A stretch of DNA of 64,000 bases from Gadus chalcogrammus (Eukaryota > Chordata > Actinopteri > Gadiformes > Gadidae). A model generated the notes under the pieces. That model was not told where the DNA came from. It saw only the letters and a program-made list of their open reading frames with translations, and searched no databases. The stretch spans positions 4,645,946-4,709,945 of the forward strand of contig NC_079428.1 of assembly GCF_026213295.1 (NCBI RefSeq). The letters are read 5' to 3'. Both the position numbers and the translations under genes were made by a program. Shown piece by piece: positions 1 to 26,291 of the stretch (position 1 is its first letter; each line of letters starts with the position of its first letter).

Positions 1-1400
1 TTAAAAAAAGATATGTGCTGATGGAAATATGTCTCAGAGTGCTGTTATTCCAGTGATTTAAATTGTCAGTATTTTTATCTTAGTGAGTCTGCCTTGTGTA
101 TGAAAAGTGCTACATAAATAAAGTTGCCTTGCCTTAGTTCTTGAGGGGTCAGTAGTTTACTGACATGTGTCCTATTGATGCCCCTAGAGGGAGACACACT
201 TTAACTTACATGTGCTGTAGAACTGTAGAAGTTTCTGCGCTGGAAAAGGTTTGGCCCTATATACCGAGAATATTGGTTCACTGGTGAAACTTTGGATGTG
301 GACGAAAATAAAATACTTATTTAAAATAAGTTTTCTCATAAGTCGTTTTCTTTCTTTTTTAAAAACATTATATTTAGTCCTTCGATTCTCGTGCCCCTTT
401 TTAAAGCACGATGTATTATCAGTAAATCTGTCCATCAAAAGCCTTTTTTTTTCTTTGTTTCTTTGTTATTCCTTTCTCTTCTTTCCTGAATGACCCCCCG
501 CCCCCCTCTCTCTAATGTGTTCTAAATGGTCACGAAATTAACAAACGCATATTTTCCAATTAGACGTGGTTGGCACTGCGGCGGAACGAAGAGATAGGCC
601 TATTTAAACACAACATTTTTAGTCAATTGAAAAAAATTAGCTCTCACGCACTTAGCCTTGTTTCAACGGAGACGCTTATATTTAACTGCGTTATAAGTTT
701 TTTAAACATTAACATATTATATAAATTAACGGAATAGAGGGCTGGGTGGGTTGCTGCTGATTGTGTTCAGATTCGAACGAATTTATAAATCGATTTTTTT
801 ACCTTTAAATATGTAGGGTACTTCTACCCATTTAGAGCTTAAAGAAGAAGACAGAAATAGCAGCGAGAGACAAAAAAGAAAGTGAATGGTGGTCTTTAGT
901 TCACACGCAGCTGGGGGGCTTGAATGGGGTGGGGGGGGGGGGTGTGGGGTTGGGGGGCTTGTAAATGGGCACTGGCACCAGAGGGTGGGTGAGGCGGGGT
1001 GGTTTGGGTTGTGGAGGAAAAAAAACGCAAAAAAAAAGCAACTCAGTCTTATCTGTTGGTGTGTGTGTGTGGGGGGGGGGCGTGGCCTATAGATGTTGGC
1101 CGGCGATTGTGGAGTCGTACGGGCGTCGTATCACTGCGACTCGCCATCTTGGGAGGTCTTCCTGGGTCCTAATGAGGGGCCTGTTGCTCAGAGGGAGTGG
1201 CAGAAACTGGCCTGAGCAACATAACAGGGTTTGTTTGGGATGGGAGTCCAGCAGCGGCCCTTCATGTGAATTGGCTGTGTGTGTCGGTGTGTGGTCTCAT
1301 TATAGGGCTGAAGTGAAACCGCCACAGACGGTGGGAGGTGGAGGTCAGGTGGTCGTGGCAGTTGTGATGGGGCTGTCGTCGAGGTGGTGGGGGTAGTTGG
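1..1400. repeat. Left copy of a 1.4-kb direct repeat
   Basis: This stretch matches 59389-60832 from end to end in the same orientation. The differences seen are mostly one- or two-base indels, many in homopolymers, and this copy is 44 bases shorter. It ends exactly at the run of N. The right copy is the 3' flank of mpdu1, so this is either a false duplication at a contig end or a real duplicated flank. No gene was recognised in it. Confidence 0.9.
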
Positions 1401-1500
1401 NNNNNNNNNNNNNNNNNNNNNNNNNNNNNNNNNNNNNNNNNNNNNNNNNNNNNNNNNNNNNNNNNNNNNNNNNNNNNNNNNNNNNNNNNNNNNNNNNNNN
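1401..1500. other. Assembly gap (100 N)
   Basis: Exactly 100 N, the conventional size for a gap of unknown length. The sequence on its right does not continue the right copy of the repeat after 60832. Confidence 0.99.
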
Positions 1501-3574
1501 AGAACACCTTTGAGATAGCAGGCCACACACAATAAAAAGCTACTTTTTCTGCTTTTTTCAAACACTCATAATGTTGTTGATCATTATCAGGCTTTTGAAA
1601 GTGACGATTGGGTAAACCTGCCCTTTTGTGTCGACAACAGGGCTATATTTGCCCAAGGCACACTTTGAACTGTTAATGTAAAGCCTTGTGTTTTACGCAC
1701 CACTTTCAGGCAACATGTTTCACATTATGCAATACAGAGCCACACCCATGACTGTGATTCACAAGTAAAGGTATGTACAAGATGACTTTCCCCTTTTAAA
1801 CATTAGTTTAATATTTGAATAATGTTAGATGATAAACACAAGAAGATGACATGATGACAATGAATGAATAAATATGCATCAATCTATGCGCAGAATAAAT
1901 CAATCAGAAATAAATTCAACGAGAAGCTTACTAGATTTGTACAACTTTGTATTCAATTATTTTATATTGGTAGCTTCCTCAATGATAAAACAGTATTTTG
2001 CAGAATAGTGAAGATCTTTTTTAGTCTAATTCTGTCACTCTTAAAGCAGGATGTTGATTGACTGGTTGAGTCAATGGTCCAAATGTTATAAAATTAGCAA
2101 ATTCATTATCATATATTGCGTAGCCGTAAACTACCGGCTCGGCCAGGCTTCACCTGATATTACACAAACGTATCCATAACTATAGCAATGGGAGGGCTGG
2201 GTTGGTTCTTAATTTATTAGTGGATTAAAGCCATGAGATATGAGCCATCACAAGATAAGTCCAGAGCATTGCTTTGGCTATCACCACACAGCGATGCATC
2301 ATGGATCAAAACGGATGAGTGTGTGATGTGTTGCTTAAGGATTAAATATCGATTTAACTTGATCTTCAATGTGCAGCATGCGTCTCAATAATCTGTGTGC
2401 AAAGATGAGCTTTGAATGTGCATTGAGATACACAGAAAATACAATCTCTGCTAAATGATCTTAAACATGGTGACTTACTGGCATCTCCGGTTGTTGTTCT
2501 GACGCTGTTAAGGGGAAAAGCAAGAAAATAAATTAAAGAAATAAAGATGAAGATGAATCAATTAATCAATCAAGCCATAATATGAGCATTTTTTATAAGC
2601 CTTTCTAAATAGTAGTTTATGCCAATGACCAAATAAAAATCATTCAAATCGTTTTGATATGTGGTTGATTGATTCCAATTTCACTTAATCAAATATTGAG
2701 GGAATCAATTAATTCAAGTTAGGTCCTCAAAGTTTAGTACAAATAAAACTATGAAATTAACATTTTGAACACCAATACACCAAAAATGTAAACAACCTTT
2801 GATTTCTTTCTTTTTTTTATTCTATGCAGTAGTTTAACATTCATCATATGGATATTTATATGCGAATCCTCTCTTACCCTTCCTCTGTGAGTGTGTCTGC
2901 TATGCATGCGCTTATCCAAACAGAACACAAAGCCATTCTAAACGACCCATGGCTAACGCTGAAGGTTAGCGATGGAAGTAGATAGAGCTAGCACCCTAGC
3001 TACGGGTCTTTATACCCTCGTCTGAGGCCGGGATGACCATGGGGACAAAAAAAAGGGTTGGGTTGAATGCAATGGTTGAAGGGGGGGGGGGGGGGGGGTG
3101 GAGGAAATCAGCTAAAGGACGGGCAGAGGCGTGGGTCGGGAATAGGCTCATTACACGCAATATTTGTAATTGACTTTTATGACGGCCTTTTACATGTTCA
3201 AACCCAGGTCAATGAGTAACGGGACTCGGGTGAGGCCCGTTCGGGGTGTTGTTGGCCAGTGTGGTGGTGGATGTACATGCACACGTTTGCATTTCCCTGA
3301 CCCGTATGTGGTTCAGCACCTGGGCGGGGAACCCTGGCTGAAACAGCCCTCATAATGACTCACCTTATCTCCTGTTAACCCTAGATATCCCTTTTGGCTC
3401 CTATCTTTCTAAAGGGAGAGTCATTGGAGGTTTGGGCGCCTTTTCCATAAAGATAGCAATATGGGTTGTTCTATGACGGAGACACTTCTTAGAAGGAAGA
3501 ACTAGAGTCACTATAACTATAGTCCTACCCTGCCTTACCAGGAAGGTTTTTTTTATGTGTTGGAAAATCGAGAA
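1501..3574. other. AT-rich spacer, no gene recognised
   Basis: No conserved reading frame or RNA gene is visible. A G homopolymer lies near 3081-3098. The stretch is AT-rich and looks like ordinary non-coding sequence. Confidence 0.6.
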
Positions 3575-3869
3575 AGGCTAGGGCCAGGGCCACCCCTAGC
3601 CTTTATGGCACCCTCGGCGAAATCAGTAGAAGGTGCCCCTTCTTAGGGCAAGATGCCACAACATTGCCTTCCATCGCAAACTACTCTTTTTTAAAAGCAT
3701 TTTATGCATTATTCGTTTGCACAAGACTGCACTTTTATATACTTCGCCTCAGAACACCCGTGTATCGTACAGAGTTGGAGCACACCGTATACTTCACAAG
3801 AGTTTTTTCTTCTGTGGAAATACAGAATAAACACACTGTATCCGACTCCCTCCTGACCGGTGTTTGTAA

Positions 3870-6122
<2,253 letters not shown>

Positions 6123-6330
6123 CCACCCTCATCCACCTCCACACTGGCTCCCCATCAAATCCCGCATCAACTACAAAACCATTCTCCTCACCTAAACCCG
6201 AAAAGCCCCATTCCTTGCCCACATCCTGTGCCCCCCCCCTCTTGTTTGTCTGCTTGTCTCCTTGTGTTATTTTTTATGAAGTAATTTTGTTTTCTATGTT
6301 CCTGCCCACATTGCAAAGCATCCTTGAGAT

Positions 6331-6665
6331 GAAAGTAAGTAAGTAAGTAAGTAAGTAAAATTTATTTATAAGGCACATTTAAAAACAGTTTTCACTGGCC
6401 AAAGTGCCGTACATGGTGCAAAGAGGCATATAAAGGAACACATACCACATACATAGACATAGAAAAAACGAGAGATATCACAAAAGGGGAGGAAAGGCCA
6501 GGGAGAAAAGGTGTGTTTTAAGCCTAGATTTAAAAATGGTGATGGAAGGAGCGTTTCTGACTGCAGGCGGCAGCTCGTTCCAAAGGCGGGGGGCAGCCAC
6601 AGCAAAAGCCCTGTCACCCCTCTGTTTTAGCCTAGTGCGTGGAACGTGTAAGAGAAAGGGGCTAC
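6331..6665 (+). mobile_element. Unclassified fish interspersed repeat
   Basis: Starts with a (TAAG)n run, then sequence typical of a very common fish repeat: a TTTATTTATAAGGCACATTT lead, and an inner part about 6520-6620 that I have met in many fish genomic sequences. It has no intact coding capacity. Class unknown; the call rests on recollection of the pattern. Confidence 0.4.
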
Positions 6666-6690
6666 ATCAACTGAATTTATTATTATTATA

Positions 6691-7633
6691 GCGGGTAAAA
6701 GTTAGCAGCAGGTTGGATATTCGCCGGATATTCAGTTTTGCAATCGGATTCATCCCGCAATCGGCCTAATCAACACAATTGCACTATATTACGGGTGTAG
6801 TATGTTGAGGACAGTATAGGACAGCGTATTGACAAAAAATCGCACCGAAATTAGTTGTTGCTATCTATATCTGTGCAAGAACAGCGCTGTAATCTACGGT
6901 CCGGCTGCAATCTGTTTTAGAATGAGAATGAGGATGCAATTAATAGTTTCAAATATTCACCAAAAATCAATACAACTACATTTTCTCATTCTGATTGCTC
7001 TAGTACTCGCCAATGGTGGGCTTTTACTTAATACGGGTCATTAATTGTTGACATTTTGCATAATAGTAAAACAGGATGAAATTAATATTTTAAACTATTA
7101 ATTGCTGTGTTTCACTATTATGCAAAATGTCAACAAATAATGACCCGTAGTAGGTAAAAGCCCACCATTGGCAAGTAATACAGCAATCAGAAGGAGAAAA
7201 TGTAGTTTTATTGATTTTTGGTGAATATTTAAACTATTGATTGCATCGTGTTTCACTATTATGTAAAATGTCAACAAAAAATGACCCGTAGTAAAAGCCC
7301 ACCATTGGCAAGTAGCCTACTACAGCAATCAGAATGAGAAAATATGTTTCAAGTGATTTGTGGTGATTTCTTTCCTGAAACAATTCTATGGTAACGTTTA
7401 TGCCAACAGTCTGTCCCTAAAACAGATGGCAGGCAGGACGTTGATTTAATAGCGTTTCTCGCACAGATATCGATAGGAGCAACATGTCGCTGTGATTTTT
7501 GTTGATACGGTGTCCTATGCTGTCCTCAACATACAGCCGTAATGAAGTGCAATTGTGTTGATTAAGCCGATTGCGGGGTAAATGAAAACCGAATATCCAG
7601 CGAATATCGAATCTGCGGCTGACTTTTACCCGC
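6691..7633. mobile_element. Long foldback (palindromic) transposable element
   Basis: The ends are inverted copies: GCGGGTAAAAGTTAGCAGCAG on the left, and the reverse complement of the right end reads GCGGGTAAAAGTCAGCCGCAG. The arms keep pairing for several hundred bases; for example AATCAACACAATTGCACT occurs in one arm and its complement in the other. The inner zone has an inverted pair plus an extra direct copy (about 7110-7215 and 7250-7350). Both ends abut TTA/ATT repeats, so a TTA-type target duplication is possible but cannot be fixed. No transposase: a non-autonomous foldback element. Confidence 0.85.
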
Positions 7634-8059
7634 TTATTATTATTATTATTATTGCTACACCACCTAGGCAGCTGCCACAAACAACCTTGGTGGCTTTTGC
7701 TGGGCTCCTCTGAACACAAAGTGCAGGAGGGTGCTGTTAAAACCGGTTCCACGTAACGTTTTGATTATACATGACCTGGCGCTCCATGTTGCCATGTAGG
7801 AGATCTCCCTGAGTGTTTGTGGCGCTGGCTGGCTTAACCTGTGCCCACTGATTACTCAATCTGCAAAAGGTGTGAAGCCTCAGCAAGCCCCAGAGTCCAA
7901 TCAGCCAACGTAAACTATTAGGGCAGGGTTGAAGGAAAACTTCCAGATTTTGCCACCTGGACCCTGGTAACCATTCATTTTGGCTGCATGTTTTTGAGTT
8001 CTACTATTGAGCAAAATTACTGAAGCATTAACTTTAAATTTGGGGCGCCCTGTCAATGT

Positions 8060-8820
8060 ACATCCTCTTAAAGGGGCCATATTATGCTTTTTTGGGGATA
8101 ATAATTTAATTTGTGGCTAATAGGATAGGTTGACATGCCTTGATGTTAAAAAATACCCCTTATTATTCTCACTGTTCATATCAGCAAAACCGCTGCTTTT
8201 AGCATCGTTCAAAAACGCTCTGTTTGAATCATGTCGCTTTATGGACGACCTCCCGATCAACCCTGTCTGCTTTGTTTGGTCAGCACGCCCATTTTGTTGT
8301 GACGGGCTAATCGTGAAGTGTGGATCGAAGGACACTCCCCGTACTCAACGGCAGCCATCTTAGCTACGTAGCGGAAGAGGCGGAGCCAGGCTGAGCCAAA
8401 GTCGGCGCATTTTCCACATAGCCTGCATTAATAGTCATTTTGTAGTTTTTATAGCTTTTTATAGCTGCTAGGCGTAAAGAGTTCACCGTTCAAAGCGGGA
8501 TGTTTATTGCGGGGGAGGAGCCGCGGCAGTCGTGATCTTAATTTCCGGTAAGTGCACCACGGAGTACTCGATTTGGAACAGCACTCACATCTGAAAAATT
8601 ACCGTACTCAAGTGAGTACGGATAGTGCAGATAGTGTACTTCCTTTAAGTATACTCATGGAAGTACGGGTATTGGAACACGGCACTGCAGTAATATCCAA
8701 CGGACAACAGAATTGGTCTGTGGATGTAATAAAAAAAATAAAAAAAAGGAATTTAAACAATGTCTTCAGAGCAGATAACGATCTGCCCTGTTAACTGCAC
8801 AAACGAGGCCCATGTTATGA
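8060..8820. mobile_element. Possible degraded MITE-like repeat
   Basis: Begins CTTAAAGGGGCCATATTATGC, a common start of fish interspersed repeats. The inner part contains near-repeated motifs around 8552-8690 (GGAGTACTCGATTTGGAACA and GTACGGGTATTGGAACACGG). No clear right end was found, so the limits are approximate. Confidence 0.3.
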
Positions 8821-9909
<1,089 letters not shown>

Positions 9910-10075
9910 GAGCTTGTAACTTGAACCAGTGAGATCAGCCTTTTTCCACCTCTCCGTCCAAGCGCATGTAGGAATGTTTTGCCTAACTCATCGTTTTACA
10001 GGAGGAGCCATCTCTCATAATAAAGCCAATAAAAGGTCGTTGACTTCATGACTGATGTCTGTGTGCGTGAGCGAG

Positions 10076-10185
<110 letters not shown>

Positions 10186-10432
10186 ACGTGTCCATTTGCT
10201 TCTTTAAAGGCTAATAAAATGTTGTGACTCAGCTAGCAAAGACATCCTTCGGGGTAAGTCCCTTTCCCTCATCACTGACACCGACACCCCCCCCCCCCCC
10301 CCCCCCGTCACCATCACCATCTCCTCATCATCACATTAGGCCTTTCTTGTGTTTTTATATAGCAGAACGCCTCAGGTCTGTCGCTCCTTTTGGCTCATCT
10401 CCCCCTCGTGCTTTCTTAACTCTCGCTCTCTC

Positions 10433-10457
10433 GGGGGGGGGGGGGGGGGGGGGGGGG
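10433..10457. repeat. Poly-G tract (25 bp)
   Basis: An uninterrupted G run. A C run (about 10287-10306) lies 130 bp upstream, so the two could pair or mislead an assembler. Confidence 0.9.
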
Positions 10458-10544
10458 TTTGAGAGTTGGAACAGAAGGCGAATTGGCTTACAGCGTGTTG
10501 AATCTTGAATCTTTGCATGTCTTATTATTTTCATATGTCCGTTC

Positions 10545-11105
10545 CATGTTTCTCCAGTGTCGGAGACTAAAGTCTTGAATAGTCTTGAGTTTAATCCAGT
10601 GTCTGTGACTATGAACTATTCCACCAGTGTCTGTGAATAAAGACATATTTCCCCAGCGTCTGTGAAAATAGACACATATTTCTCCAGTGTTTGTTAATAT
10701 AGACACATATTTCTCCAGTGTGTGTTTAAAAATACATATTTCCCCAGTGTCTGTGAAAATAGACGGATATTTCTCCAGTGTCTGTTAATATAGACAGATA
10801 TTTCTCCAGTTTCTGAGAAAAGAGACACATATTTCTCCAATGTCTGTGACCATAGTCTTAAATAGTCTCGGGTTACATGGGTTTTCTCCATTATCTGAGA
10901 CTTTGAAATGTTCCCCCAGTGTCTGTGACTTTACACATCTTTCTCCAGTGTCTGTGACCATAGTCTTGAGATTAATCCAGTGTCTGTGACTATGGAATAT
11001 TCCCCCAGTGTCTGTGACTTTACACATATTTCTCCAGTGTGACCATAGACTTCAATAGTCTTCCATTTACTGTGTGTGACCATGTAATCTCCAGTGGTTT
11101 GACCA
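10545..11105. repeat. Minisatellite, about 30-bp unit
   Basis: Repeats of a unit close to CCAGTGTCTGTGAATATAGA followed by CACATATTTCT run through this block, with variants such as GTGACCATAGTCTTGA and GTGACTATGGAATATTC suggesting a longer higher-order pattern. It lies just downstream of the trappc14 stop codon. Open frames on the minus strand only reflect the repeat. Confidence 0.85.
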
Positions 11106-11116
11106 ACATCTCATGC

Positions 11117-11254
<138 letters not shown>

Positions 11255-11513
11255 AAGTGAGCTAGAGAGACAAAAAGAGTGTCAGAAAGGAAGAGACAGA
11301 AAGAGAGAGAGACAAGAAAGAGGGAGGCAAGAAAGAAATAGACAGAGAGAGACATAAAGAAAGAGCTATAGAGACAGAAAGAAAGACAGAAGGAAAGTGA
11401 GCTCGAGAGACAAAAAGAGAGAGAGACAAAAAGAGTGTCAGAAAGGAAGAGAGACAGAAAGAGAGACACAGAAAGAGAGAGAGTTAGAAAGAGAGGGACA
11501 GGAAGAGAGAGCG

Positions 11514-22641
<11,128 letters not shown>

Positions 22642-25600
22642 AGCGCAGGTGCCTGGGGGTAGCTTTCCTGCCTAGCCGCCTTTGATGATACGACAACTAA
22701 CTTCAAAAGTAAAAACATGCACGCCGGTCGCTTTTCGCTCTGGGAGCCATCCGTCAAAAATAACATAAAAACTTCTTAAACTACAGCCATCGCCGATTAT
22801 AAATATGTAGAATGAATTGACAAAACTTCCAATATTTGGTTGAGTCCCGACTGTTTTCGCTGCTTCTCTTTGACAAGAGGGCAGTCGTCAGGATGGCTAA
22901 TCGAGCACAGGGCAGCAGAGCGGCAATTCAAAATAGACAGAACTTCTAAACAAAGTTCGATGTTCACTTTGATGCTGATGCTGAAGAATGGGGCTGTTAT
23001 GATGCCATTGTCCTCCAATGTATAGGTTACTTACTAAGGCTACTTATCACTGATAGTCATTTGGTTTAAAACCCGCTCAACCCTCAGTGAATAAATCGGG
23101 GAAGGATTAACATAATAGCCACAAATAAAGACATGTCAGATGTGTTATCAAAGTGATCATCATAGCAGCATGTTAAATTGCAACTAATAATACCAAGGTC
23201 AATTGGTCCATCTTTCTCATTAAATGGCCGATGCCTATTTTAATTACATGTATTTAATATTTTGACCAATTGAAGAAATTCCAATGAAAGAATACAACTA
23301 ACAGTAATGTTTAAAACAAACAATCTTGTAAATACCTAAATATCAACCAAAAAAAACAAAAACATAATCAGACCAATAAACATTTTCTCAGTCCCTCTGT
23401 GCATAAAATAAATCATTCAATTATAATTTCCTGAAGTTCACAAAATAAAATATGGGGAAATACTGCTGGAAAATGTTTTTATTAACATAATGAATGTGCA
23501 TTTCATTGAACCGTAACACAACCCACCAAGTACCACTGTCACGCCCACATATGACATATTCCTTAAAGAATAAATATAGTATGTACAAAGGTTAATTACA
23601 ATAATAAATACCGGAAACTATAGGTTTTGCCGTTGACCCTATTGTGAGGCATAAAAATGATCCTTCTATTCACTTAGCAGTTTTATTCTGACTTAAAAGG
23701 AACGTCGCCTCTGCAATGAGACTTAAGCCAGAATATAAGAGAAAAACCACCGTCAAAAACAGACGCTGAAACCTGAATATTCAATCAACGTGAGCTAACC
23801 GTGAGTCCATCTTCCAATACAAATAAACACTGCATTGTAAGCAAAAAAGGCAAAGCATAGAATTATTATTATTATATTATTATTATTATTATGTCTGTGT
23901 TGTAAGTCGTACCACAATCAAAGTTAAAAAACCAGGATGAATGAATGGGATCTTGAACACACAAACTAAGACTAAACCCTGTGCGATCAAGTGAAATGGG
24001 CCATCATTCAGCAACGTATCTCCATGTGTTCAGAACAAGTTTTCAGTTAACAGGTTACTTTCTCAATATTCAGGATCCTTCTGTTCCTATACCTTTCTTT
24101 AATCTGTTCATGCTGCTGTCGTCGCTACCTTTCTGACAAAGCGGCAACTATGACTAACTTACAAACCGACCATCCGTTAAATGACAAAGATAGCCAATGA
24201 AGCCAAAAAGACATCAAACTACAATGAGTCGCTTTTCTGTAACAACTGCCAATTCGAAACTCGGCTAGAGCATAGCCAGGTTCCAATGAAAAAAAAGCAA
24301 CAATCGCGCACATTGTTTGTCACTGGGGCGTGGATTGAGAACACGAGTCTGAGAGGCTGGCTGGTAACATTGAGCTAACCTGACACCACCCCATGGACTG
24401 TAAAATGAAACCACTGAGGACTGACGACGTTCCCCATCGATCGTCACATGATCAGGCAGGGTCTAAAGTCACTAACAATTTTGTCTTTTTACCTGCCGGA
24501 TTTACCGCTCAATCAACTGCTCTAACATGGAAAACAATTTATTTGAATTGTCAAATAGTCAAATCTATCCAGGGTTCCTTTTGAACCCTGAACTAATAAT
24601 TAGGCAGTAATATGTGTAGCACATTACAATTAAACTCTTCTTGTTCATTAGATATATCAGTCAATAGTTATTGAAGAGCTACAGCAATAGTCACCATCAA
24701 TTACTTATTTCCAACTAGTTCATTTCAGAATAAGTTAAAACAAGGAAAAAAGTTGTTACATTAAGATAAATGGAAATGCAAATGTAATTTCAAAGCAATA
24801 CCAGCAGGTGTCCTTAGATAACGGTCAGTGTTCTCACAAGGAGTGTATAGACTATCTATCTTACCATTATCTATTTAGCTTAGGAAAGAAGATAGGGTGT
24901 CTTTTGGCCAGAAGCAGTCTTTGCCAGATTTGAGGGTCAATTGGTTGACAGCTTAGTCCGTTGTATCCGCCAATTTTGTTCTGAGTAACACAAAGAAAGC
25001 GTGCGAGTGTGTGCGTTGCAAGTGTCGTGGGAGGTGCGTTAGTAGGCTACTGGGTTTAACAACATCAAAAGCCATGCCTGTCAATGTTGAGGCATTAGCA
25101 TGAATGTGCGCACATTATTGCACATTGTGTGCGAGTTTATGCACGTCCATGTGATAGGCCTACGAGCGGTAGCCAATACGCAGGAGAGATTTTTGCAAGT
25201 GTGCACAGGTACAAAATAACATGCACAGGAGAACAAGGCCAGCTGTTTCATAACAACAGCGTGTCTCCCCTGCACCGATAACCCACAGCAACAATTCCCC
25301 AAAATTAGGAACTCCCAGCAAAACTGCTGTTATGTTACCTCGAAAATATTTGGACGGATCATTATAATTACATAAAAAAGGAATTCATCCACAGTGTAGT
25401 CCTGTTGCAAAAACACACACACGCCGTCTCCCACATACCCGGGCGCCTCCCCATCAAGAACGCATTTGCTTGCCGAGAAAATTGTTTTTTTTAATGTGAC
25501 ATGCGGCCTCTTCAGAAATCGCAATCTATTCTCCCACATCCCAACACTCTCCGTCCTCCATGAGCGTGGGTTGCCAAGCACACGTCTAAATTTGACCTCA

Positions 25601-26291
25601 GCACGGCCCGCTAACATGTCCCAACAGCAGTGGGCTGTTGCACATGAAAGCTTGAACGCTTTTCTTTTGAACAGCCGTATAAGATATTCAAACAGTCTCG
25701 ATCTTGGTCATTAGTAAGGGTTGCGTTTCCCGCTTCATTTAGCCAAATCGATATGCTTTTTTGTTGTTGTTGCACCTTTTCATGCCGTGGACTATCTATT
25801 AACGATCGCGTGAAAGCGACTGGATGGTTGAAGATTCACACTGTGCCATATAACTGTAATAAATAAAGAAACTATTTGTTCTGAGGTTTCATTAGACTCG
25901 GCTCAGAGTGAGTCGAATGAACAGCAAAATAATAATACAGAGAATACAATTGGTCTGGGTTTTCCAATTTCACATTTTGTTGATGTTAATGGGACCAATT
26001 TAAAAACCTACTTGAAATATGAGACATTCTCTACCATGGAAATGACACAAATCAGCTGTCTGCTGAAGTCTGGAATGCCATACCCCTTTCACAGCAATGG
26101 AATCGTACCGGGAACTTTCCCCCCGTCGTAATGACAAACGCATTAAAATATAACAAATGGAGAAGCAATCCTTTTCAGTTGGTCCAGTTAAAAGGCATAC
26201 GGTAAGGTACGGCAGGGTAGGTCCTGGTAGAGCAGCACAAGGTGGAGTTGAACTAGCGTGGGCCTCGTGGGGTCCCCCCCCCGCCCCCACA
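22642..26291. other. trappc14 to gal3st4-A spacer
   Basis: Contains the trappc14 promoter side (from 22642) and the 3' flank of gal3st4 copy A. I saw no conserved frame, RNA gene or clear transposon end. An (ATT)n run lies at about 23861-23892. Mostly AT-rich unique sequence. Confidence 0.5.
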
